Positions 1-11,701 of a DNA stretch of 64,000 nucleotides are shown one piece after another. Position 1 is the stretch's first letter. Each line of letters starts with the position of its first letter. This stretch comes from Metellina segmentata. Taxonomy: Eukaryota > Arthropoda > Arachnida > Araneae > Tetragnathidae. The stretch lies in NCBI GenBank assembly GCA_947359465.1, contig OX375878.1, forward strand, positions 77,048,416-77,112,415. The letters run 5' to 3'. The notes under the pieces were generated by a model, which worked only from the letters and a program-made list of their open reading frames with translations, was not told the DNA's origin and ran no database searches. A program made the position numbers and the translations under genes.

Positions 1-172
1 AACGAATCCGCTAATCTCGCAAAAAAAGTAGGCAATTTTCCGTTACTCGTGGTGGATTGTTAAGAAATAACCTCCCCCTCATTGTTGAAAAGTATAGCTC
101 GCGAAGCGATTCTATTCATTGTTAAAAAGTATAGCTGACGAGCAATATCGAGCAGGTAGCGGAGCCCCCTAG
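1..172 (+). mobile_element. Helitron-like element, 3' portion (family A)
   Basis: The segment ends in GGAGCCCCCTAG followed by T, the CTAG|T end expected of Helitrons. A second copy in opposite orientation lies at about 12266-12545 and shares the block with TCCGCTAATCT near the start, the AATTTTCCGTTACTCG block and the same CTAG end. The 5' end is outside the window. No protein is encoded, so it is non-autonomous. Helitron assignment rests on the end structure and on the related insertion at 58140. Confidence 0.55.
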
Positions 173-1482
173 TTTACAAAAATTTAAATTTGTGTAAAAG
201 AATTTCTTTTCATATTGTTTTTGTTGATTCCATAGATATCTCACTTCTCAATCAAAATGAAACAATAGAACACCATTATTTAAGTCCTTCAAAGTTTTAC
301 AGCTAATGTAAAATGGAAAAAATTAAAAATCAATTTTGTTATAGTACAAAATTGTAGTGTGTTTGATCGCCATAAATAGATTTTATATTGATCGTTAAAT
401 ATGTGGGATGCTGTTTTTCTGAGTCAAGTTTCTATTAGTACAAACTTCCATTCCTTGCTTAGAACTAAAATTATCTCCACTTCTCACTTATGTGTTCTAG
501 TTCAAAACTTTTAACGTCGTTTTCTTCCAAGATGAACTGTCGTTTCCTTCCATTAAAAATTGAAGCAATTCTATTAAAAATTAAATTTATTTAATTTGTT
601 TCTTCATAAAGTCGAATAAAAAAATTTTTCTGTCAATTTAATTCAAATTCAAAAGCAGACTACGTGGGACTTTGCAGTGAGGTAGTCGATAATGGATGCA
701 CTTTAATTAAAGCATTTACAGAATGCGGAAGTTTTGTGACAATTAATAACCATGGCTTTTGCTGTACTAATAAAAGCATCATTTTAAGCCATTTAACAAC
801 TGATGATTTTTCTTTAAATTATGATGTAAAATCTCAAGTCCTCAATCAATCCTCCTCAACCGAGAAGTTGAGATCAACAAGAGAAGTGAATAATATAAGC
901 AAAGGTAATCCAAACATCAATTATGCGATGTATTCAAATTAGATACAAGTTAAGATATTTTAATCTTGTTGATAAGATAACATTTTTCGCCTAAAGACAG
1001 TCTATTTTAAAATTATGTTGCAATGGATAAACCAAACAGCATTCCAGTCGGTTAAATGAAAAGGAAAACCGACTCGGCGCTTCAAACACAAATGTAGACC
1101 GCTTCGATTTGAGGGTCTTTTCTCGAAAAATAACGAGCGTTCAAAAGATCAAACATAAAAGAACAAAGTAAAAAGAGGCTGTCAAAAGAATGGGAGAGTA
1201 AAATCATGCCCTTGAAAGACAAATGTGGAACGCCTATTCAATTACAGAAAAAAAGAATATACGCTTTGTGTTTTTAATCAGACTCCTTTGATGCCTGTGC
1301 TTTTATTATACTTAAAGCCACTTCAAGCAACAAACAAAGCCTGAATATTATTAGAAAATAAACTACCTAATGGCTTTTTGTTATCACATAATTGTTTAAT
1401 TTAAATTATAATAAGGAATATGTATATATTTTTGTTCTATGTACTATAGTCTTTACACATAGTCTTTTTCAAGTATATTAAG
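173..1482. other. unassigned AT-rich sequence
   Basis: No recognisable gene. A 92-codon open frame at 664-942 on the plus strand has no motif I know and no splice or codon signal supporting it. Nothing else could be named. Confidence 0.5.
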
Positions 1483-1748
1483 TCCGTGGTAGACCGGTTG
1501 GAAGAGTAAAGGATCAGCAACCGGAGGGTTGTGAGTTAAATCTGTCGTGACTTCAAATGTCCTCAAGTCGTGGTGTGGTTGTTTGGAGAGTGGGGTGCCA
1601 GATTAGGTGTTGCCTCGTCATCTGACCGTGGTTTAAAATTACGTGGTGTTATCCTCAGATCTTTCTCTTGGGGTATCAAAACCGGACCGTCGTCAGTAGC
1701 CCGTTGTGTTGCTCCAGTAAGACGTTAATTAAATTTCTACCTACCTAC
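1483..1748 (+). mobile_element. SINE family 1 copy
   Basis: The body contains the family core (TTTGGAGAGTGGGGTGCC, then CTCGTCATCTGACCGTGG, then GACCGTCGTCAGTAGCCCGT) and finishes with a GACGTTAATTAA block and a short (CTAC)n tail. The head GTAGACCGGTTGG is tRNA-like but the B box is degenerate. At least ten relatives occur in the window in both orientations. Confidence 0.75.
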
Positions 1749-4700
1749 CTTCACGTATATTAAATATTATTACAAAAATACTACAATGAATTATGATTAT
1801 CCCAGATAATGTACCCCCAGACCACTTCGGATAACCAGAAACTCGAGTACAAAGTGCGTACACTAGTACTCGAAGCAAAATTTTTAAGTTTAAGTAAAGG
1901 GTGGTATCAATTTGGCTCGGATAATACAAATGATCTATCAATAGGGGTTCAACTGTATCTGGAACCATTTGCGGGTATAACTTGTCGGTTTATAATTATT
2001 CTAAAAAAAGTAGTTTCAAAATCTGTTTTAAAAATAAATATTATTGCCACAAAAAGTCTATTTCTCTCGGAGAATATATAAAATCCGATATGCAAGCACA
2101 ATTTGCTTTGCTTATATTTTATTCAGTTTATTCGTTTTTAATACAACTTTGAAATATAAACTTTTTTAATATCTATACAATATGTCTATACAATTTAGCT
2201 TCGAGTAACATTTCATCAAATGCTTAAAACTACCAGAATGGCAAATTTCTGAACTCAATAATTTACGTGAAGAAAGGAAAGCTTACAGAAACTAGCATTT
2301 GTTGATTCGAAACTTAACTTTATTGTGTTCTCCTTCTATATTACTCCCTCTACCAGCTTTAATACCAAACTAGCTTTACGGAATAAATTTTCGTTACTAA
2401 AGGAATGATTTATAATGTGTGTGCATATAAGCTCCATACATATACTAAATCAAAACTGCATTCTTAAAGCTGTTCTAAATTATGAATTTTCTTCATACCC
2501 ATATATCAAAATTCGAACTTGATAAACTATTCTCTTTTATTCAAATGTACTTCACTGTTCAGTTCAAGAGCTCCTCTTTTGTTTTCCCAGAATCTTTAAT
2601 AAGGCTTCACTTTCGCTTAAATCGTGCTGCCTTTTAAAGTATCAAAGGTCATATTCGTTTATATTAAAGTGCGAGAATTCGGTACTTCGAGAGGAAACTC
2701 GCTTTCACAATTTTCAGTGAGGGAGTTTCGTCGAATAGGAGAGAGTTCAAAGACATGCCGTCTAAAGACGACTTGTGGCAAGTGCTTTGAATTGTGCTTT
2801 GATTATTCCATATATTGACCATCTTGATTCTTAAGTTATTAAAAATGCATTTCTGAATGTACCTATGAAATTTATTTGGACCTTAAAACACTCTGTCCTT
2901 TAGGAGCACTGTAATACTACTTTTACCCCACACGATGACTAAATAACCACTTGATTGAAAAATCCAAGAAAGGATTTTATTGGTCAAGAAGGTCAGAACT
3001 GGCTAGGAGTCATGCAATGCAGGGGCTGCTGCAAGAACGTATATATGCGTGTGAGTCTCTCAGAGGTTTAAGCCAACAAGGTGTGTCATTGAAGTCCCAA
3101 GCCCTATACTGTTTTTAAGGCTGTTTAATCACCCGATGAACCGAAAATTAATCAAGGTGATTTATTAAGGTGACAAGTGTCAAAAAAACACTTACGGAAT
3201 ATCGATTTTTCAAAAAAGTCGAAACACAACTTCGAAGTGAGGTAATCAACATGCCCTTGTTTGACAACAAGCGTAATTCCAGTTCCAGCTGAAGTTGAGG
3301 TGATAGACAGAGTAGTGTTTTAAAAGCTCTTTAATACGATGTTCATTACATCACTATCATATAAATTTATTTTTAATGTCAAAACCCTGATTTTTCTTCT
3401 CGAATCTTATGTACTGTTATATATATTAAAGAGGAAAAAATTATTATGTCCTTATACGTAGACTGCAAAGAAGCTTCTTTTATAGATCAATACACGCCAC
3501 CTAACTGGTATGGTAATCATTGCTTTCGTCTGATTAGTAATTGCTGGACTGAAAAAGCATGGTGTTGGTGATGGTCACTGTTAGAAGTCGGTACTCTTTC
3601 ACAAGTAGCCATCAGTTCTCCTCTTGTAATACCAGAAGCCGGAAAATTCAGTCTTTGGAATTAGAAATAACAATTAATGAATACACAGTTTTAACTACAA
3701 ATATTCATTTCGCGATCAACGAGGAACTCCGAATGTATTAATGAATTGCATCATTTAAATTAATATTCAGAAAAAAGTGTTACAAATAATAGGAGACCTT
3801 GGTCACCTTGGAGATTACCTTGGTCACATTGGAGATTACCTTGGTCACTCGCTAGATACAGCTAGTGCAACGAAATATTTTAAATTATTAAAAACATGGG
3901 TTTAAGAACCCCGTCTTGAGGGTTTGGTTAGCACCTTTACTGAAACATCATTACCGATTTTTAAATAATCATTATATTAATTTAACTTCAGCTTTATTTT
4001 CATTACGTAATTGAGATCTTCCATCAGGGATCAATCTGTACTAACGGCAAATGTTGACAGTGGCAGACGCAATATTTGCCATGAGGTCTAAGGTTAAGTT
4101 AGCCAGTTAGAAAATACCATGTCCGAAATAAATGGTTAATAATTGCTCTTTATTTTGTTCTCATGATTTATTTATGTGAACAATCTTTTTATTTCAGAGT
4201 TGAAATATTATTTCAGTTCTATTTTTGTGAATTGTATATAAACTTCCTAAAAAGTAGGTAGATATATGTTGTCAAATAAAATATATGTTGGTGATACTCT
4301 TACACGTAATACACCAAATCGCTTAAGAGTATTTTGCATTATCCCTATACACATTTGAATACTTTTTAATTGAATATTTTACGAAATTAGTACGATATTT
4401 AATTTTTACATTCGCGACTAGTTAGTGCCTCCTGCTGCGGAAAAAGTAGAACTAAGATTCGATATAGGGAATTTCCGTCAGAAATTCGCCAAACATTTTA
4501 TAAGGACGTAAGAATTTTCAAGCATCCACCGTCTAATGAAACTGACGGAGCATGTCAGCAGAGTAGTTGTAGTAAGATCTCAGAAGTGTAGGACATATGG
4601 CCTTGGGAATTGCTTGGGTCTATGGTTATTTAAACAAAATCTAGCGTTTTTTAATCACACTCGGTAATTGCAAAAACCAGTCAGTATGTGTGAAGTTAAA

Positions 4701-5180
4701 AAACTATACTAACTATTACTCTCAATGCCCTTTTTTGGAGATAACGTTAGTATGAACTAATTGGTTGAATATGGTTGCGTAAACTTGTATTAAAACGCCA
4801 TTGAAAATTTAAAAAATATTGCTTATGTAATGTGTATCCTTCGCCGGCTTATACCCTGCAATTATTTGCAACGCAGAAGTTCACCATGCTGCAGCTATTT
4901 AAGCAAATGGCAACATTCATAAATGGATAGCCAGAGTACGAATCCATTAGTCCTACATTAGGATTGGTGCTCTTCCGCAAAACTATGGTTACAGATCTGC
5001 AAAGCGATCGGGAGTAATAACATGAAGCTGCACGCAGATGCTCCGTCTACTTCAGTAGAAGGTTGGTGTTTTCAAATCCTACTTATAATAGATTTCTTAC
5101 ATGTAAAACGAACGGGGCTGTGTCGAGACACGGCCGATAGATTTAAGGCGTGGAATACGTCAGTGAGACCATTTGTGGAC
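1749..5180. other. unassigned sequence with no supported gene
   Basis: Only short open frames occur (for example 1809-2081 and 2624-2818 on the plus strand), none with a motif. The exception is the small minisatellite at 3791-3850, listed separately. No known transposon ends were seen. Confidence 0.45.
3791..3850. repeat. 21-bp minisatellite, about 2.5 copies
   Basis: The unit TTGGAGATTACCTTGGTCAC recurs with a 21-bp period and one or two base changes. Confidence 0.7.
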
Positions 5181-5549
5181 GGGTTAAAGTTACAGTGGTG
5201 TAAGTCACTTTTTCTTCGTTTTCCAGAATTAAACATAACACAAAAAGTACTGTAATAAGTTCAAGAACAAAAATGGCGTAATGTTATCATTATAGGGGGT
5301 GTCTACCTGGATCCAAATTAAACATAGAGGCTTAAATTGAATTGAATTTGTACAATAGTTACAATTTTATAGCTGACGAAAATGACTTACAGCACTTTGT
5401 ATGACTTACACCAGAGTATTTGTCAGCGAAATGGATACAAAGTGAACTTGAGAACCTAAAAAAAAACAGATTTCATTCCTATTAAAAATAAGTAATTGTT
5501 ATTATAAATAGACAAAAATCAAAGATTGAATAAATAGTCATTTATTATT

Positions 5550-7590
5550 TTCTTCTGGCTCTGGATCCAGTTTCCAGTAGACCAAGATCGTCAGGTGGCA
5601 TCTTCTGACATTCAAGAATCGTTCAAAGATAAAGGAAAAAGCAAGCTTCACTGGCGAAATGTGTTTTAGGTCCATCATGTCCTTCGCATCTGTAACTGGT
5701 TTTCCTCAAGTATACAGCGCATCTTGATGAACGTACGCTAGAGATGACGGTCTACCATCCCTTGGTTGTCGTATGGCATGTCATCATTCAATGTTTCTTC
5801 ATACAGAAGACTAAGGACGATCTTTTAAAATCCTTATCCATTGTAAATTCAACCAGTTAACGGGATATTGTTCTGGTTTTTATTTCTACGTATGATACAG
5901 TAGTAGTGTTCTAAGTTAGCAACAGATTTGAAGTCGTCACATCTCATTTTGGTCACCATGAATCTATTTTTCCTCCTGCTTATCAGAATAATGCTGTACC
6001 AGTCATCAGGAGTATAAATCATTCTATTCTTTGCGTATAATTTAATTGATCTATATTCTGTGTCGTTTGGAAGGCAAGAGTGGCCACTTAGCATAAACTT
6101 ATGATCAATGATTTCCTAACAGTTGTCATTGCTCTGATTGAATTACATCAACTAAAATGGTAACTTCAGGATGCGATTTTGACCTGTACACGCATCACTG
6201 TACACGATAATGTACATGTTTGATGATGGAGCTCTTTATTCAAGATATTTGATAGTGTCCAAACCTCTTGTGATACAATGGTCTCATCCTAGCAGTACAT
6301 AATCCCAGCACCTATTCCAAGTACATGGCATCCCAAATTGTAAGTGTACATATTCATCTTGTAGTATACAACAGATGTAGTCAATACTGGGAAAGGGAGA
6401 GCTTTTTCTAGATCAGAAATCACAGCACAGACAGAATCATCTTAGAACGGCTTCACTGCATCCTCATTTCTCGCTTGCCACGCTTTTTCTGTTTCTCTAA
6501 GGCCCTGTGCACACATCCGGTTTTTCAACGTGCGGCGCCACTGCGGCACCAAAGCCCAACTATGCACATATAACCGTGAAATGACACACGAACTTATTTC
6601 GCGCCATTTGCGATAAATATTCTATCGAAGAAAACGTATTTATGTCTCTTACTTGGTGTAAAAAAAGTATATTTTGAAACAAAATAGACGTTACTGGATA
6701 CAACCGTTTATTAATTATTATTTACATTCCATTGTTTATGAAAACAAGGTACTTCAGAACGGAGACTCATGTGCGGCGACCGTACGGCGCAGTGGGGAAG
6801 CAGTACAAATTGCACGCAAATTGGACGTGCGTCGCCCCAGCGGCGCTGGAGGAATGTGTGCACTGCTCCATTGGATCTAATGTATCTCCTACCGCACTTG
6901 CGTTGCGGCAGCGGCGCCGCACGTTGAAAAACTGGATGTGTGCACCGGACCTAAGATGGAGTCCTTCTTCAGTGTTTAGATGTCGAATTATCCCCTCATT
7001 TTCACATGCTTTGATTTTTATTTCATAGGCGTCACATTTAGTACAGGTATCTTTCAGTGGACTATGGAAATGCAAGTTGAAGTCATCATAAATGGTTCGG
7101 CGATACACAGCTTCAGAAACTGAATCAATATTTTTCTCCTTCACTTTTCCTTATAGAAGTCGTACATCGCGCGTAGATATATTTCGTCTGGTAGAAATTT
7201 TCTGTTGGGATTCTTAGTTCTGGTATAGCATGACTGATCATAGAAATAATCTAATATGGTCACGCACCTCTTTCATTACTACGTCCGATGTCTTGTGTTT
7301 TGGAACATAGTGTCCTCGACCATCAAATCCGTCTAATGGATCTTGAATACTTACTTCAGATTCCATTGTTTTGAAAAGAAATCTTACGCAGAAGTGCGGA
7401 ATCAATCGGCACTCTGGAAACCTTTACAAACACAGTGGTGTAAGTCTGACTTACACCACTTGGATGATAACAAAACCGATGTTTCCTTTAACACTAGAAC
7501 TTCCACTGCCATTTGTTGAATGAAGCTCTGACTTATTCGCGTTTTCTGTTAACAGACTGACATCTAGATCTGGTTTCTTCGTCTCATTTT
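5550..7590 (-). pseudogene. degenerate transposon protein, split by a MITE
   Basis: Reading the minus strand from about 7590 down gives a recognisable order of conserved blocks: a polar N-terminus, DPLDGFDGRGHYVP near 7340, a stretch with FNLHFHSPLKDTCTKCDAYE near 7060, WQARNEDAV near 6470, and SGHSCLPNDTEYRSI followed by TPDDWYSI near 6070-5990. These resemble an uncharacterised repeat-borne protein family I recall from many arthropods (blocks like NLxFHxPxKDTCxKCD and SGHSxLPND). Several stops and frameshifts interrupt it, for example after KEVRDHIRLFL and after EDAVKPF. Its position between inverted repeats suggests a transposase or accessory protein, but I cannot identify catalytic residues with confidence. 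Confidence 0.6.
6501..6951. mobile_element. MITE, PIF/Harbinger-like, 451 bp
   Basis: Long inverted ends match almost perfectly: GTGCACACATCCGGTTTTTC then AACGTGCGGCGCC on the left, mirrored on the right by GGCGCCGCACGTTG then AAAAACTGGATGTGTGCAC. Both ends begin GG on their own strand, and the insertion is flanked by TAA at 6498-6500 and 6952-6954, the 3-bp target typical of PIF/Harbinger. The GC-rich ends stand out from the AT-rich surroundings. It carries no transposase. A partial relative is at 53246-53345. Confidence 0.85.
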
Positions 7591-7710
7591 TTTTTGATAA
7601 AGTGACACACCACTGTAACTTTAACCCATCTATATGGTGAATGAGAGTGAAAGAAATGAGTACTTGACTGTTTTAATTTCCCGCTTCAAATATTCATCAC
7701 TCTGCACATA

Positions 7711-8557
7711 CACACTCCAGTCACATTAATGTGACCACCACCTACTTTCGACATCAACGTGAAAAAAAAACAATCAGAAAAGACAGGTGGAGTGTATATA
7801 AAGGATGTCCTAGGGCATCGGAAAACATTTCAATCGTTAGCGTAATGCAGAAACGTAGCGATTTATCCGACGTCCAAAAGGGCATGATTATTGGCTTTCG
7901 GGCCAAGGGTGGGTGGAAGAATTTCGGAAACTGCTAATTTTGTGAACTGTTCGCTTGCCGCCGTAGTAAAAGTATACCGTGCATGGCAAAATGGCACTAT
8001 CCAAAATCAGCGGCGTGGCACATGTGGTGTACCACGGGCTTTAGATGACAGAGGCGAACGAAGGCTACGGAGATGCGTTCTGGCAAATAGACGTGCAACT
8101 GTTGAGCAACTGACCGCCCAGATGAACCAAGGGGCTACCAAGAGTGTATCCTCAACAACGGTTCAGCGAACGTTGCTGCGCATGGGCCTCCGCAGCAGAC
8201 GCCTGGTTAATGCACCTATGCTGTCTGCTGTTCATCGGCGACGAAGGCTGGAATTTGCACGCCAGTACCGCAACTGGACGTCCAAAAAGTGGCGACAGGT
8301 GGCTTTTTCCGATGAATCACATTTTATGCTCCATCGGACAGATGGACGTTGGCGTATACGGCGTGAAACGTCTGAAAGCAAACACACTGCAACAATTACC
8401 ATGGATCCTCAACCGCGTAATCTAGCGCAGTTGGTCCCAGTGAACACCTTCAGAAACCTAATTGACTCTCCTCCTGCACGTCTCGCAGCGGCCCGCTCTG
8501 CCAAAGGTGGTTATTCTGGCTTTTGACAGGTGGTCACATTAATGTGACTGGACTGTG
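7711..8557 (+). mobile_element. Tc1-like transposon copy A, internally deleted
   Basis: Ends are inverted copies of CAGTCACATTAATGTGACCA (with CACACTC or CACAGTC outside), flanked by TA at 7709-7710 and 8558-8559, as expected of Tc1/mariner. GTCACATTAATGTGAC inside each end is itself a perfect palindrome. At 847 bp it is shorter than a full Tc1-like element. A second copy is at 17174-18042. Confidence 0.9.
7845..8526 (+). pseudogene. Tc1-like transposase, internally deleted
   Basis: The N-terminus (MQKRSDLSDVQKGMIIGFRA) starts at 7845. A 4-base duplication near 7910 (GGTGGGTGG where copy B has GGTGG) shifts the frame, and the protein continues in the frame of 7891-8526. That frame holds the paired helix-turn-helix region (RRGTCGVPRA, then QLTAQMNQGATKSVSSTTVQ) and the first catalytic block AFSDESHF. 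After RRETSESKHTATI it jumps to MDPQPRNLAQL and then to the natural C-terminus (VNTFRNLIDS ... AKGGYSGF, stop). The deleted part normally holds the second aspartate and the final acidic residue of the DD34E triad, so the protein cannot be active. The deletion kept the frame. Confidence 0.88.
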
Positions 8558-8619
8558 TATATTACAATTGGTGCACTCGCTGTTGATGTTAAAGATTGTC
8601 ACTCATTGCCGACCTCATG

Positions 8620-9190
8620 GGTCGAACATCATTCGATTATACAACGCTTATGTCATCAGATAAGCTTTTTGCGTCGAACTGAGCGGTGAAGGTACTTGAT
8701 GCATTCGCATCAGGCACCTTGAATGTGCGACGCCTATACTTTCAAGAATTCCCACTGAACCCGTCGACACTTAGCATCGGATGTCCGGATCTTCTTGGAT
8801 TCCGTATCTCTCTCGATCTTTCTTCCTGTTGATGTTTTCTATAATTCATCTGGTGTTCATGCAGATATTTAGACATTTTGAAATTTTTGCGATTTTCCAC
8901 ACTTTGAAGTTTTATATCTAAACAAGTATTAAATATTTAAGTTTTTTCCATCATCATTAAAAAGGGAAAAGAGACAAAACAAATGACATCTCAAACGTCG
9001 TGCTCTCACAAAGGAGGTTAGAGCTAGACTAAAATATGTGAGCGGCGTGATGCTTCAAGTTTGAGGTATTCTCGCCAAGCCCGTTGTTGCTCAGCATGAG
9101 ATTTCCGATTCTTCTTGGATTCCCCATCTCTCGATCTTTGTTCCTTTTGACGTTTCTATAATTTCTCTTGTGTTTCTTGTGTTTTATATT
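8620..9190 (-). pseudogene. possible mobile-element coding remnant with a repeated block
   Basis: Two blocks about 325 bp apart (around 8780-8825 and 9105-9150) share a stretch reading TTCTTGGATTCC and ATCTCTCGATCTTT. On the minus strand the second block reads QRSRDGESKKNRKSHAEQQR followed by AWREYLKLEA; the first reads as a related but broken version. Charged arginine-rich AEQQRAW-type stretches occur at N-termini of some repeat-borne proteins, but I cannot name the family. Frames are broken throughout. Confidence 0.3.
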
Positions 9191-9204
9191 CGGCTACTAC
9201 AGAT

Positions 9205-9337
9205 TTAAGGTGCACCAGCCACCTCTACACCATACGCTTACAAACAGCCATGCCCGGACCCGGATTCTAACCAATAACCTTCCTATCTAGAGGCTAACTC
9301 CTTAAACCACTATACCGGTTGGTCGGCCAAAAAATGG
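9205..9337 (-). mobile_element. SINE family 1, head region only
   Basis: On the minus strand this is the tRNA-like head of the full copy at 52160-52490: GACCAACCGGTATAGTGG, a degenerate B box (GGTTAGAATCC), then GTGTAGAGGTGGCTGGTGCA. The body and tail are missing. Confidence 0.65.
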
Positions 9338-11154
9338 TTTAGAGGGAGGAGGAGGGGATTGTATAGGTCTTCACTTTTAAAATATACTTGAAAAGATCTC
9401 GTCGAGAGTTTCAATATGATACCACACATAATTGAATTGCAGTGACACGCCAGATATATTGGACCATTTCCACACCAATATGGAAAAGGAGCCTCGAGCA
9501 CATGATGTATTGCACAGTATGCAAATGAAACGCAATGCACAAATATGCTATCACGTTTAATATTCGTCACGTATTTTTAAAGATATGATTTCTGTAAGGA
9601 CCTATTATCGTCATTGGCTGTTGGTCGCCAGTTGCCCGATAACTATCCATGGAGAGCCCTATGTCGAAAATGGCGACTAACGCAAGCGGATAACCGGAGT
9701 ATTATTCCCTTAATCTTACATTGGGAATCGTGCTTTTTCCCAATACCACGTGACATATTTTCGAACCGAGTGATCGGAAGAATTAATATTAAAAAAAACT
9801 GCACTCAAATGCTCTGTTTTATTAAAAGACCTATGTTTGAACCCTACTTAAAGCAGATCCATTACACTAAAGAATGTAAACTCTACCACGTGATTATGAA
9901 GGCCAAAGAAATAGACGAAAAACGATGAAGACCTTTGAATACCTCTACTTTCAGTAGATTACCCATACTTCGTAAAACTAGTAACTCGAATTTAATCTTA
10001 CGCCAACATCCCTCAGGATGGTTACTGCAATCTGCCGGAATTCTCGATAGTAATTTTCTTTGCTGGAATAATTCGTGCACGTCCGGGCTCCGTTCGAGAT
10101 AGTTTCCGTCCAGCAGTCGGGAAACACCGCTTAAAGGCAATTAAGATTTCGATGTTGCGAAATCGCATTTAGGGACCCATTTCCTGGGAGGGTATTGGTT
10201 GCTAGGGAACGAAAGACTCTCCGAGGTCGTCAAAAAGGGCACTTCTCGCGATAATTAAGAAACAACTGCTACAACTGGAGGCTAGGGGTTAAAAAACGTT
10301 GAAAATTTTCTAATTAGTTATTTATTGCTTGGCGTGATTAATGAGCGATGGAAATCAAAACACAACATTAGTGTTAGAATTTACTCTCTGAACAGTAAAT
10401 CACTAGTTTTAGTGACCGTTTCGGGGCGTCATTTTTTACTTCGCTCTCTGAATGTCACTTTGAACAGATGAAGATGCAGGATGAGAGATTATGTTCCGGC
10501 TACACTCAATGGATATACAATTTTGAAGTTTTGTAAATACCCTATATATGTACATTGGCAGATGTGAGCATGTAGTATGTAATTAATGGAATTTAGAATA
10601 TTTCAAAACATTTTTACGTCGTTCCCTTCATTAAAATTTTTTTTTAACTCTTTTACTGTCCAGTAAATATAGTTTAAATACAGTCGGTTGAAAAATTATC
10701 TGAACTCCTCTCGACATTCGCATCATTTGAGTCGCTTTGAAACAAAAAGTGTCATTTGATAACTGATAATTATGTAATTATATACATAAATACATAAATA
10801 AATCTTACTTTTATTCGTTTGTACATCAAGATTTTCTTCAAATTCCATTTATATCAACTTAGTTTATTCAAAGGGTAAATCCTATGTTTAATCACAGATT
10901 CTTATTTTCTGGATAAAATATATAGAATTCATATAATTTCATTATATTTATTTTGATCATATACAGAATTCATATATTTATTTTGATCATTTCACCTATG
11001 ATGAATCATGAGTGATTGAAATTGATACTCCCAATATGAAAGGAGTGTTGAATGGTACAAAAAGTCTTGGAATTTGTTAATGGATATTGATTATGTTAAC
11101 CAAAAATTTGTTTATAACTTTTATCACGCCTTCCTGTTCTTCTGTTATCTAAGT
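9338..11154. other. unassigned; balanced-composition patch at 9580-10320
   Basis: No gene recognised. Roughly 9580-10320 has more even base composition and higher complexity than its flanks. It contains open frames of 104 codons (plus, 9614-9928) and 85 codons (minus, 9883-10140) with no known motif. It could be conserved non-coding DNA or an old repeat. 10320-11154 is simple AT-rich sequence. Confidence 0.35.
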
Positions 11155-11701
11155 CAGCGGTCCCAACCTGCGTTACGCGTACTCCTGGGGATACGTGGTG
11201 GACAGGTCAGGGGTACTCGAAAGTGATATTGATCTTGGCAGAAAACATCAGAAAAGACAGTCTAAATGAAAACACAAAAATAGGTTATAGAATTTTGATT
11301 TACAAAGAAATACGTGAAAGTTTTCTATAGATCATTCGCTATTCTATCTTAAAGATTCTACTAGTCATATCGCTTGACTGCGCATGTGTCTCTCCAACCC
11401 CCTCTCATTTTTGCCAAAACTGTCACTATGATTGACACTAGTCCGCCATTCTTAGTATGTATGTCCCATTGTCGTTGTTAGTGTTTTTTCCTTTTGTTTT
11501 TTTGTAGCTTTACTTAAAGAATCTATCTCCCCTTAGGTTGTTTTATACGTGTAAAAATATATTGAAAACGAAGGAGGAGGTGGAAAGTTATAATAGCGCC
11601 AAAATTGAAATAAGTTGCAAATTTAAAATTAAAAAAAAAAACCTATTCATGTCATTAAGTTAATTTTAGTCGTTTGATTATTCTGCTAACGTATTGTTAT
11701 A

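Larger units (their letters stand above)
5181..7627 (-). mobile_element. DNA transposon with TIRs, unclassified superfamily
   Basis: The left end starts GGGTTAAAGTTACAGTGGTG and continues TAAGTCACTTT. The right end is its inverted copy (CACTGTAACTTTAACCC ending at 7627) with AGTGACAC just inside. Subterminal GTGGTGTAAGTC-type repeats occur at about 5384-5415 and 7433-7462 in both orientations. Between them lies a degenerate minus-strand protein (separate entry) and a nested MITE at 6501-6951. Without the MITE the element would be about 2.0 kb. I could not define a clean target-site duplication. The superfamily is not assigned. Confidence 0.7.

Noticed and set aside
6674..7028. plus-strand frames of 68 and 98 codons
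   Set aside because: They cross the MITE border into antisense of the transposon protein; neither has an independent motif.
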